This document shows, piece after piece, positions 20,086 through 31,900 of a stretch of DNA of 64,000 nucleotides; positions within the stretch are counted from its first letter, which is position 1; each line of letters opens with the position of its first letter. Source of the DNA: Batillaria attramentaria (lineage: Eukaryota; Mollusca; Gastropoda; Batillariidae); assembly GCA_018292915.2 (NCBI GenBank), contig JACVVK020000014.1, forward strand, positions 1,717,501-1,781,500, read 5' to 3'. The notes under the pieces were generated by a model. The model was not told where the DNA came from. It saw only the letters and a program-made list of their open reading frames with translations, and did not search any database. The translations under genes were made by a program, and so were the position numbers.

Positions 20086-21501
20086 CTAGCCTTGCTGCTG
20101 GCAAGCTTGCTGGAACAAGGGCAAGCAGGTGTTGCAGGCCTGGGCAGTTGCTTGTCTCGGGCACATCGTCAGGTGAAGATTGGTGCAGAACGTAGCTGTG
20201 GATACAAAGGAGTTTGATTCCGTAAAAATAATGAAAGCGGGCGATTGATATAGCCTACACTTACTAACTAAATTAACACCCTGGCCTTCTCGACCTGACC
20301 AAAACATAATTATGCAAGGAGACTGCACGACTAGACCTGCACGAAAACGCGATGACTATGGGGGAGCCGGGGTGGCCGAATGGTAGAGCGTTGGACTTCT
20401 CATGCTCGGGTCGTGCGTTCGTATCCCGGCTGGGGCCAAATATCTGTGCTGGCCTTTTCATCGTTGCCCCGTCTTTGATATCACCCGTATGTGATGGAAA
20501 AGGACGTTAAACCCCGAAACACCCACCACGCGATGACTATGATCAAGGTGCTGACTACGCAACTCGGCATGTTTCAAACGTCGTCTGCTCAGTACGCGGT
20601 ACACTTTTAGAACAACCTATGTGCTTTCCAGATTCACCACAATGGTCTCAGATGCCATACTGTGCCCCAAATGATTCTGCACAGATTAAAGATCTAAGCT
20701 CCCAACAAAAAGCTTTCCGAAGTGTTAAAAAAAAAAAAATTACAGTCGACCGTGCAAGCACAGTCAGCTCTGTCACAGTTGCAGAGTTCTCAGCGTCCCT
20801 GAAACTCCAATAAAAGCCAAGGGCAGCCTGATTTCTCAGCTCAGTTCGCGTTTTGACACTGAGCGAGAAAGATCGTGCAGCACTCAACACACGCTAAACA
20901 CTGTAGCGATGTGTCTCGCTCACTGACCAAAAGCCAAATAATGTCACGGCAAACTCGTGCTCTGGTTTTTATAAGGGTCCCCGAAGCGCTGAAAACTCTG
21001 CAACTGTGACAGAGTTGCCTGGATTATGCACAGTCGAAGGAGTCGCAGTTTAAGATAAAAAAAAACCCGCAATGTTTGCGGCTTTTTACTGAGATTGCAG
21101 ACCTTTAAGTGCATTTGAAGAAATGTTGTCCACACGCTGTTGTACGCCTGTCTTACACACTGAGACAAAAGCATACACAGTGAGGTGAACTGGGGGGGGG
21201 GGGGGGGGGAGACAACACTTACCAACACTAACGCAGAACTCCTGCATGTTGACGGCGTTGAAGGCACCGAGGCACTGTGCTTGGGACGCGGCGTTCGGAA
21301 CTCGAGGCGTCCCCTGACAGAAAAACTCGGGCAGTCGTATGAAGACCTGCTGCTGAGGCTGGCCTGGTTGTAATTGTTGTTGAGGTACGAAACCTGGCGG
21401 TAACTGTTGTTGAGGTACAAACTGCTGACAGCGCCCCGGAACGAGCATAGTCAGAAGAACGGCCGATATTGCCAGTTTTCTTAGTACGCCAAGTGGAGAC
21501 A
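20086..21501 (-). CDS. Small secreted eight-cysteine, Gln/Pro-rich protein (5' exon not found)
   Basis: Two minus-strand exons, 21501-21223 and 20195-20086, join in phase 1 to give about 129 residues with stop TAG at 20088. The first exon begins right after a strong acceptor (poly-T then CCCAG) with bases TG. An upstream exon ending in A would supply the ATG; that exon is not identified. Residues after this start form a signal peptide (LAISAVLLTMLVPGRC), then a Gln/Pro segment with two FVPQQQL repeats, then a domain with eight cysteines spaced across both exons. No family is recognised. The size, the signal and an even cysteine count suggest a disulfide-rich secreted or matrix protein. Its intron carries the TTAA-flanked foldback element (20690-21104) and a SINE-A. 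Confidence 0.7.
20361..20527 (+). repeat. SINE-A, full length, with 14-bp target-site duplication
   Basis: Flanked by perfect ACGCGATGACTATG repeats (20347-20360 and 20528-20541). Lies in the intron of the small secreted protein gene, antisense to it. Confidence 0.95.
20690..21104. mobile_element. Foldback DNA element with TTAA target site
   Basis: About 415 bp. The two halves are imperfect inverted copies: the left begins AGATCTAAGC and contains TCTGTCACAGTTGCAGAG, and the right contains CTCTGCAACTGTGACAGA and ends GCAGACCT. TTAA flanks both ends (20686-20689, 21105-21108). No open frame, so it is non-autonomous. TTAA duplication is a hallmark of piggyBac-type transposition, but the termini do not otherwise show a typical piggyBac start, so the superfamily is open. 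A second copy spans 60338-61982. Confidence 0.75.
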
Positions 21502-21661
21502 CTGGGAAAAAAAAACTGATTGTCGTCAGCTGATACCAGTGTAGATAATTATCATTATTTTTACGTACGATTCAAATAAACGGCTGACAAAGATTTCTTT
21601 TGACTCATTGAAACGTCCCATTTTGTACCAGTTGTTGCAGATATCTAAGCACAAGTTAATC

Positions 21662-21752
21662 CCCCGGCTGGGGGCCAAATATTGGTGCTGGCTTTTTTCC
21701 TCGTTTCCTCGTTGCTCCGTCTTTGATATCACCCGTATGTGGTGAATATGCG
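21662..21752 (+). repeat. SINE-A, 5'-truncated
   Basis: Begins at CCCGGCTGGGGGCC and runs to TATGTGGTG. The tail is lost. Confidence 0.7.
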
Positions 21753-21762
21753 TTATCCCCCC

Positions 21763-21897
<135 letters not shown>

Positions 21898-21959
21898 CCT
21901 AAAGTAAAACACATTAATCACAGAAGTTGTAACCACTGTCGGATTTTCACGTGAATCAT

Positions 21960-22800
21960 CTTACCATAGATCAGACAGAGGAAAACTGTAAATTAACTTA
22001 TGGGAAAAAAAAACACTTAACCTGTTGGAAAATGACACTGGGACGACTAACACGACAAGCGTAATAGCAAAACTACGTAAACAACATACGCTGCAAGACA
22101 GAAGATCATACAACGACTTTGTTGTTATTTACTTGTTTATTTACAAACAAAATCGCACCAGCTTTGGTGGGTACTTCGCCAATGCTCTTTTCGACAAAGC
22201 CATGAAGTTTCGTGGATCGAGCATGAAAATTGACTGAGCTGCGGACCTTTGAATGAAAGTGTGTGTGTATGTGTGCAACTGCGATCGAAAAAGTAAAGAA
22301 ATACGTGTAGATCTAGAAATTATAAAGAGACTGACAAATTTTCGCATCGAATATTCTTCTTCTGTTAACAATCAATCAGTTCGACGTCTCAGACCTTCCA
22401 CGCACAAAAACTACACGAAAAATTAAATAACAATCTTCAGGTTTTTGAAACGAAACACTTACTTTTCAAACTTGTTGATTGAACAAAAAGTCAACAATAC
22501 ACAGTCCTCTGCCCTTTCTCGGTTTAAGAAAACTTCGGAAAGTGAAATTCCCTGCTATTTATTTGAGACTGGCCTGTGTTATTTTCAAAGGGAATATTGT
22601 GTAAGCAAGAACAAAAGCAGAACACGTTGGCGAGTAACTTGCAGTCCAAAGAATTGTATTGCTTTTCAGTGGAGCATGCATATAACACGCGACGGAGGGT
22701 TATTGTGACAATCAGCCGCACTGGAGACTTCGTCATCATGAACCAGCTGACGCAGCGTTGACCTGAGTTGACCCTAAAGGTATTTCGGACAGTATTTCGA
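21960..22800. other. Intergenic, no gene seen
   Basis: Unique A+T-rich sequence upstream of the small secreted protein gene. Its missing first exon may lie here, but no initiating segment with a donor can be defended. Confidence 0.4.
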
Positions 22801-22819
22801 CAGGACGGTCAGCCTAACA

Positions 22820-22821
<2 letters not shown>

Positions 22822-22903
<82 letters not shown>

Positions 22904-23252
22904 GCGGGCTAGCTCGAAAGAAATAGTGGTATTCAGAGACACAGAGAAAGAGACTGAGACAGAGAGGCAGTGGCAGTGGCAGAGAGACAGACACAGACAG
23001 ACAAAGACACAGACACAGAGAGAGACAGAGACAGAGAGACAGCGGCAGAGACACAGACAAAGACACAGAGAAAGAGACTGAGGCAGAGAACACAGACACA
23101 GAGAAAGAGACACAGACACAGAGAAAGAGACTGAGACACAGACACAGACACACAGAAAGAGAAAGAGACTGAGACACAAACACAGACACAGACACAGACA
23201 CTTTATTTGAAAAGGATATAGTCCGATCTACTTGTCATTACTCTTGTCCTTG

Positions 23253-23328
<76 letters not shown>
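22822..23328. repeat. (GT)n, (CAGAGA)n-like and (CA)n tracts
   Basis: GT tract about 22822-22899, degenerate CAGAGACAGA array about 22937-23200, CA tract about 23256-23328. Ser/Leu/Cys open frames over them are artefacts. Confidence 0.93.
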
Positions 23329-23330
<2 letters not shown>

Positions 23331-23588
23331 CTAAATTATATCTTTTCCATCACTTTCCCTTTCCCTAAGCCAGCTTTCGTAAAATCCACGTTTCTGTTTC
23401 TTTGTCACTTTCACGGCTCAGGGCACGCCCTTTCAATTGCTAAGTCAACAGACAGCGGAACCTGACGTAAAACACTCTCTTCTTCCCGGCCAGCCAATAA
23501 AACCGTGAGAGGTCCTTCGCAACATGCATGCGCCCTACAGTCTCGAGAGCTCTTTGTTGTTCTGTCACGTCTGTATTTGAAAACGTCA

Positions 23589-23624
<36 letters not shown>

Positions 23625-23967
23625 CCACATAGAAGACCGCGCATGCGCAGTGGATCATTAGCGTCAGTCGCGCAAGGCTCGATGGGATCCCGGATATTTA
23701 CCACGGTGACGTGAACAATCAATCCATGTTTGCTCTTTGTAGTGTTCACAGTTTTCACAGCCCGGGGGGGGGGGGGGGGAGGCTGGGGGGAGGGGGGGGG
23801 GGACAGCCAGTATCAGTGTAGCCTAAAAGAAGGGAGAATCAGAGTACCTAACGATACCGTGGCTACCGAATATCCGTCTGTGTTCTTCATTTAACTTCCC
23901 CTAAAAGTTTTTAAGACGATAAGACTATGATCTTACTGTTTATTCTGTTTTACAACCTGACAAGACT

Positions 23968-24086
23968 TAAGTTCGAATCCCGGCTGGAGCCAAATATTTG
24001 TGCTGGCTTTTTCATCCTTTCCCCGTCTTTGGTATCACCCGTACATGGTGGAAAAGGATGTTAAACCCCCAAACACCCACCCACCC
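23968..24086 (+). repeat. SINE-A, 5'-truncated at the B box
   Basis: Starts at GTTCGAATCCCGGCTGG and is otherwise complete to the (CCCAC)n tail. Confidence 0.85.
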
Positions 24087-24235
24087 TGTTGCCGTCTATG
24101 CACGGAAATAACCCAGCTATGGATATGCGCTCTTTCAGCTTTCAGGTGTTAGTAGGGTAAACGATCAAACTGCACCATCAATGGCAGAAAAAGAAGGATG
24201 GTAAAGCCATCACACCACTTAACTGAATAGCGGCT

Positions 24236-24426
24236 GTATTGGCTCCTAGGCAGGGCGTCCCTCTAATCGAGGATGTGACTTGCTTGAGCACTGGAACCGA
24301 TCTTTAGCTGTTACATCGTATGGCATGGTTGAATCAGTCCTGACAAGTATTAGCTTAAATAGCGATCGGGCGGATCGCTATGTCATGGAGTGATGGCTAA
24401 CCCATGAGTGATCTAGGAGCCAATAC
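24236..24426. mobile_element. Short element with 14-bp perfect terminal inverted repeats
   Basis: GTATTGGCTCCTAG at 24236-24249 and its exact complement CTAGGAGCCAATAC at 24413-24426 bound 191 bp. Inside is a perfect hairpin, AGCGATC ... GATCGCT, near 24360. A MITE or a structured RNA region are both possible. Confidence 0.5.
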
Positions 24427-24577
24427 TAAAACTAAAACTACTAAAAGGAAAAGAACAAACAGCATGCACACGCACACAAAGCTAACAGTAACACGTACAC
24501 AGCACACAGCAATACTCTTCCACATCTGACACTGTACGACCTCGACTTTTAGCCACGTTGACTGGGGATATCGATAC

Positions 24578-24645
24578 TGACGTCAAAACCACAACACGTC
24601 TGCATGACGTCACCTCCTCCTCTCAGCACGACGTCATCTCCTCCT
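24578..24645 (+). promoter_or_regulatory. Cluster of CRE/ATF-type palindromes upstream of the ANK-KEN gene
   Basis: TGACGTCA at 24578-24585 and 24605-24612 and CGACGTCA at 24629-24636. The last two belong to a 24-bp direct repeat, ACGTCAYCTCCTCCTCT. The cluster lies 210-280 bp before the chosen start codon. CREB/ATF-family binding is inferred from the motif only. Confidence 0.5.
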
Positions 24646-24854
24646 CTAAAGACACTCACAGAATGGAAACTTTGACTTTGCAACACGATACAACCGCTTA
24701 CAAAATACGCATATCACGGTGTACGCGGGAAAGAACTCACGTCTGGAGCAACTGTGTGTGGGGTGCTTGTAGACGCACTGAATAGCGTTTAGCGTAACGT
24801 GACACGAGAGACCAAGATGCGTTCCAGCGTTACCAAAGGAGGAAGACATGGATA

Positions 24855-25636
24855 ATGATGGCAGGCCGAAAGAAAGGGTGTAAATGGAAAGACAAGCTTC
24901 ACGGACTGGCCGTCAAAGTCGTGCAGCTCGACACAGGAGCTGGGGGGAAGACAGACGAGGAGAAAGAACGAGAGAAAGAAGAGAGAGGAGAAAAGGCCCT
25001 GGTATCAGCCAGCGAGAACAGGGACGCGCGTGCCTCGTTCGGTGAGCACGCTATGGTCATCATGGACCACCTCCTGAAGGACAACCTGGTCAATGAGGTC
25101 CTCAAGCTCGGGCCTCGGGAGGAGATGGTAAGACCCCGGGCATCGTCTTCACCTAAAAACAGTCTGTTTTTACCTAAAGAGGTAGGTCTTTAAATGGTCT
25201 TTAAATTGAGTCAGCGTGGGAAGATCCCTAATGGTGATAGGTAAAGCGTTCCAGACGGAGAGGGCGGCGTAAGAAAATGAAAATTTGCCAGCTTCTTCTC
25301 CTCTTCTTCTTTTAGTCATGAGTGGTTTATTGTTGCCGGTGTAGCAGTACTAATACGCAGGATGCACTGCCCCAGCGTGAAGTGCCCCGGGTCTAAGCAG
25401 CTTGAGACTGGAAGTGCCCCGGGTCAATGCAGCTTGAAGTGCCCAAACGAGTCGGAAAGTACACCTGCCTTATTACACCTCGATACTTGCAGATAACAGC
25501 ATTTTATAGCGACCTACGGGCATTTGGTACAATGGGCCCAAGCACTTGACAAGCACTTTGGCCTTTTTCATTTGACGGTGGAAATCGTTTGCTCACCTGG
25601 GTTAGAATCAAGACAAAGCTGTGCTGTGCTCAGCGT

Positions 25637-25707
<71 letters not shown>

Positions 25708-28700
25708 ACACTCTCACCTGACTCTGCTACGCTCAAAACAGCTAGGCTTGACAGCCCTCAGCATGACGGCCTCGCTGGGTCATGTGGAAGGTTCCCGCAG
25801 ACTGCTAGAGGCCGGGGCCTCTGTGGACGACAAGTCCAGCGTGAGTATCAACAGTATCCTAAGTTCGGATCCCGTGGTAGACAGGAATTTGGTTAGTGTT
25901 GTCCAAACACCCCTCTCCCCCTCCCCTCCCCTCCCCTCCGCCCCGTCCTCCTCCGTTTTCGAAATCAAGTCCAAATATATTCGTGCAGGTTCTCGTCGGT
26001 GGTGCCCAGCTTTACTGGCAGCTTGCCTTCTCTTGCTAGCCCCTGGCATGCACCTTGTCCTAGCAAATACAAAAAAATAAATCACGAAAATCACGCTTTT
26101 TCGTGACAACAAAAATATTACTAACGAGCACACTCGCAAAACAGGCCATACCCCGTGGGTAAAAAATCACCTATGCTTCCATTCAAATGAGTGTATCTCA
26201 GTCAATTTGTAAGTCTCATCTTTGAAATTGAAATGACTTTGTCAACTAAGGTTGCGACTATGTTGGGAGAAAGATTGTGTCATTTTGTTTATAAACAACA
26301 GAGTAAATAAACAACAAAAACAACATTTAACAAAACAAACACCAAATTTGTCCCCAAGCTCATTTTGTTACGTCTGTTTGCCTGTCGGTATGATGACCAG
26401 GATGGCAGTACAGCGCTGCTGAACGCGGTCCACTGGCGACACCTACCGGTTCTGGACTTGCTCCTTCAGCATGGCGCCAACGTCACAGCTTCAAATAATG
26501 TACGTTTTGCTGATTGAAATACTTTCACTAAAACAGACAGATGTCCTCGACTTAGGATCTCCCTTCAACGAGTGTTTCTGATCAGCTTGTTTTGAGGTCT
26601 GGGTCGGGGAGCCGGGGTGGCCGAATGGTAGAGCACTGGACTTCTAATGCTCGGGTCGTGAGTACGTATCCCGGCTGGGGCCAAATATGTGTGCTGGCTT
26701 TTTCATCGTTACCCCGTCTTTGATATCACCCGTATGTGGTGGAAAAGGACGTTAAACCCCCAAACACCCACCCATCCACCCTTGAGGTCTGGGTCGTTTT
26801 GTGATAAGAGTATTCGGACAAAATTAAGACAACTATTACTGCTTTACTATCCCTATAACAATTTGTTGCGTGTATGTTGTAGAATGGCGAAACAGCTGGT
26901 AGGTGGTGAGAGATGGTGTACACAACTGCACTCGTTGATAGTATAGGAGAAGTATAACACTTTGGTTCTGTTGTAAAAATGACGATAGCAACTTGGTTCT
27001 GTTGGAGAATGACAACTTGCTTAGGTCGTAGGATGCCGATAAGAGCTTGATAATGTTGTCGAGTGCAACTTGCTAATGTTGTAGGATGGCGAAAATAGCT
27101 TGCTGTTGTTGAGGGAATAAGTTCTGTTGAAAGTTGGTGATAACAACTTGGTTTTGTTGTAGAATGGCAATTTGCTTATGTCGTAAGAACTAGATAACAA
27201 CTTGGTGATATCATGGAGTGGCGATAACAATGTGCATTCCTTATGTTGTTGGATGGCGATAGCAACCTGCTTGTGTTGTAAGATGGCGGTAACAACCTGC
27301 TCTTGTTGTAGGATGGTGATAATGCCCTGATGGTTGCGGTGAGACATGGCGATGCACGCGCAATCAACTCCCTTTGGCCACATCGCAAGAACCTGGACAT
27401 CAACAACGTGAACAACGTAAGATATCTGCTGGTCCTGCAACGCCACAAAACTCACGCCTGAGACGAAAGCATGCGTGTCCCAAGAAGGACAATGTTCTCC
27501 AAAAGTCCATCTATTCATGCACTCATAGCACATACAATGAAATGCACTGAACTGGTGGATGTTTGCACATAAAGTAGCGCTTAGCAGCAGTAGGCTTTCA
27601 TTGCATCGTTGTCCAGCCCTCCGGCGCCTTGGCCGTCTCAAAAGACACGGATAATGTGCGCCGGGGAATAGTCATACCCTGCCGTACCAAATGTCACTCC
27701 TCAGAGAACTGCAGCACAAGGATCCACTATAATATCGCTACAATGTGCTACCACTGCCTCCTGTCCACATCTTTCCTTTTTGTTACCAGCTGTACACACC
27801 CTCCAGGCAACTCAGTTCTTCTGCTGACACCCGCATCCTTCACGTTCCACACGACACTAGGTCAACGTTCATTGTTCTATCGTGGTCCACTTCTTTTGAA
27901 CAGTCTGCCTGTTCATGTTCGTCATGCCGAGTCGGTTGGCTCGTTCAAAACTGCGTTGAAGACGCATCTCTTTCGGCTCCACTACCAAGACCGAATCAGT
28001 TTTTCACCATCATGATCATGTTGTTTGTAATAATGTTCTGTATGACTGTCTGTATGTAATGTATGTAATGTGTATGTAATTTTCTGCTATTGTTAGGCGC
28101 CCAGAGCTGCATCAGGAGGTTGGCTGCCAAATAATCCTCATTATTATTATTATTATTATTGCAAACAGCTGTATTGTTGTGTCTGTGTTGTTCTCTGTTT
28201 CGTGCAACAGGAAGGCTGCACGGCTCTGCACCTAGCTGCACAACGCAAGTGGGAGAGCTGCGTCCAGTTCCTCATTCAGAAGGGCGCCGACGTCAACCGC
28301 CAAAACACCGTAAGGGAGAAGTAGTCGATGATTAAAAGGATACGGTTAGAGAGGTAAAAAAATGAAACTTGTTACGTATACCCGTGTATAACGATGGTTA
28401 GAATGATGACGTCGTTGACGATAATGAAAACAATGTCGATGTTGGCGATGGCCACTGTGACTACGAAGACGACCACGATGATGATGATGATGATTTTGTT
28501 TCTTTTCAGTCCGGGCAAACAGCGCTGCATATTGCTGCCATAAACGGAGACGACGCTACTGCAGAGCGACTTATCGCAGCAGGGACAAGTCTTCTGCTGG
28601 AAGACAAGGTAATGAAACACCTCCATTCCCCTCCCCATACTACCACCGCCACCACCACCGCTACCACCATTTCCCACCTTCACCCTTACCCGTCCACATC

Positions 28701-28938
28701 CCCAATCTCCTCAGCAGCAGAATGGAAGAGGAACTGAACTGATTTGAACTGAATTGAAAATACTTTATTCATCCCTAAAAGGGAAATTGCTTTTGCCAAA
28801 AAAATACACTACATCACATAACTCCTACGAAAAAACATAAGACCCACAAGACAAGGCAAGACTTAAGAATTAATAACATAAAAATCAACAATGCATAACT
28901 TAAGATAACAATAAATGTAACTTCTCTCTCCCCCCCCC

Positions 28939-28995
<57 letters not shown>

Positions 28996-31900
28996 CTATC
29001 GCAAGGGAATCTGAAATATATCATCGTGTAAAAAAAAAGTTCATTAAACAGGAATATTGCACGTGGTAAAATAGAATTGTTGCAACGCTGAGTAGCAACC
29101 GCTGGTTATACTACATGTCGTTGGCGTGATGTTGCAGAATGGAAACACACCGTTCTGTCTGGCTGCCGAGGGCGAGCATGATTACCTGGCCGGTTACCTG
29201 CTGAGCAAGCTGAGACCGGAGGACAAGCACTTCTTCTGCAAGGTCAGATTCACATCGGGTTTTTGTTTGTCTGTTTGTTTGTTTAATTTGTTTCGGTTTT
29301 TTTGTTGTTGTTGTTGTTGTTGTTGTTGTTTTTTGCATTTATTTTCTATTACTCCGTCAGTGCTTTGTCCTTTTCTTGTGTATTGTAAGCAGATACAATT
29401 CTGTAGGTATTGACGTTAAACCCCCAAACACCCACCCACCCTGTAGGTATTGACACTTACCAGTTACCTCTGTGTCAAACTCTATCCGCTTTATGCCTTG
29501 GCACTGTCAAACTCTACTGGCTTTATGCCTTGGCACTGTCAAACTCTAGTGGCTTTATGCCTTGGCACTGTCAAACTCTGTTGGCTTTGTGCCTTCGCAC
29601 TGTCAAACTCTGTTGGCTTTATGCCTTGACACTGTCAAACTCTACTGGCTTTGTGCCTTCTCACTGTCAAACTCTAGTGGCTTTATGCCTTCGCGCTGTC
29701 AAACTCCACTGGCTTTATGCCTTCGCGCTGTCAAACTCTGCTGGCTTTATGCCTTTGCACTTTCAAACTCCACTGGCTTTATGCCTTCGCGCTGTCAGAC
29801 TGTGTTGGCTTTGTGCCTCCGCACTGTCAAACTGTGTTGGCTTTTGCCTTCGCGCTGTCAAACTGTGTTGGCTTTGTGCCTTCGCATTGTCAAACTCTAC
29901 TGGCTTTATGCCTTCGCACAAACAGGCGGTCGTGCATAAGCCAAACTCAACGTAAGAACGTGGGCGTTCGTTCTGGATGTCTTCTGTTGGCACCAGAGTA
30001 TCCTTCCATTCATTTCTGGATTCAGTGTTTACTCAAACGCTTACTCAATGCCCACGTTTTGAATTCACCTGTCAACGATCAATTTGAATTTCATACCAGA
30101 GACGTATCGCCAAGATCCAGTCCCAGCTTGCATCAGGTGACTACGTGCTGCCCGCCTTGTTCTTCCTGACCTCTGACCTCTCTCTCCGCGACACGCTGCA
30201 TCAGTGTGATTTCATCGGCGCCATGGTGCAGGTACTAGAGGGTGTTATGTGCTAGCTGTTTTCTGACACAGTTTATGTGTGTAGAAGCACCCACCCCCCA
30301 CCCCCTCCTCCACCTGTGGAGTTTAGGAGCTAGGACAGTCGAACGGTAGAGCGTAGGCCTTTCAAACATTCAACGATTTTATTCCTTTCTCTCGATTTGG
30401 GGTATGGAGGAATGTCAAGTAATGCATTACACATGATTCTCATACGTACAGAATTACAAAAAACACATGTAGGACGGAAGAAATCACAACAGTCCAAACT
30501 GCACAGCGCATATGTTACGAAAGAACTAACAAAAACAATACTGCACGTGTGTAAGGTGAAACATTTCAACATAGTTCAATTCAATTCAATTCAATAATTC
30601 TTTATTGTCCTCAAGAGGAGGCAATTCGGTTGCGGCGTAAAAACAGACAACCACCACATACACAATATATCATGTCCCAATAGTTAACAAACATACAGTT
30701 ACAAACATTTCTGCATGACATACTAGACGATTTTACTATTTCTAATGAATTTTGTCAGACAATGTTTTCTTTGGTAGTTCAATGCTTTGGTAGTGAGTTC
30801 AATTACCGGCTGGGGCCAGATAATTGTGCTGGCCTTTCAGTTTCTCGTTGTCCCGTCTTTGGTATCAGCCGTACATGATGGAAAAGGAAGTTAAACCCTT
30901 AAACACTCAGCCACCCAACCAACTGAGCGTCGTACTCCCGAAATCGGAATGTCCTGGGAATGAATCCCCACAGGACCAGTATTTGTTGAGGCTTTTTCTA
31001 ATGTCGTCTGTTTTTAAAATCACCATCGCAATGAACAGAATTTCATGACGTGGCTCGTTAGCTGAGAGACTGAAATCCGCGTGGAGCCGGGGCCAAATAT
31101 TTGTGTTGGCCTTTGTCACGTTCCCCCGGCTTTGATATAACCCGTATGTTGTGAAAAAGGACGTTAAGCCTCCAAACATCCACCCACACTGAAATCCGCG
31201 CACGCTGTCCTTTGCAACACAGTGTGATGTCTGCCTCAGCCCTCTCCCAAACTATACGCCAGTGGCAATTTCAGTCTCCGGTGATCGACTCCGATCTAGC
31301 GTCTGTACTGTCTTTTGCTACTGCAGGTTCTTCGGCGCCGGGAGCTGACACGCGAGTCCACCATCCCCAGCTGTCACGTGTGTTGTAATCTGATGCACAA
31401 CGCCCTCTCCGTTCCGGACGAGCGGTTCGTCCAGCAGTTCCTGGCGGCCCGCGGCCCGGAGACGATCCTGGACAGGCTGGAGAACCGGGGATTTGATCAG
31501 GGACTCAGCAAGGTGGTTGTTTTCAAGCACAGGTCACACTCAGTAAAACGCAAACTCTACATCGTACACAAAGACACGCAAGGGAGGGACTTAGTGTTGA
31601 AACAACTGACAGAAGAAAAATCAAGACTCAGCAATGGTGTCTGCACAAAAATTTATGACCAGTGGAGACAACTGTCTGCATTATTTTCTGTATAGTACAG
31701 AATCCACGATGATGGTCCCACTATGTACGCTTCGCAGCAATGCTGTGTCCATACTGCTCCGATTTAATAAAAACAAATCACTGCTTTAGACTGCGGAACC
31801 CCAAGTCGTGTTGACCTCGTGGTCCCTCAACTCTTGCAGGAGGTGGGTTACGGGCCGGGCCAGGAGCTGCGAGTGGAGGTGTACAGGACTCTCCTGCTGC

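Noticed and set aside
20361..20440. tRNA gene candidate with A and B boxes
   Set aside because: Part of a SINE-A with tail and target-site duplication, and no cloverleaf acceptor stem closes. The same applies to the SINE-B, -C and -D heads.
22445..22761. Coding exon in the stretch upstream of the small secreted protein
   Set aside because: Short overlapping frames on both strands, with no splice context linking them to 21501.
29410..30169. 181-residue open frame over the 32-bp repeat
   Set aside because: Frame rotation through a minisatellite within an intron between two well-supported exons (29242 and 30100).
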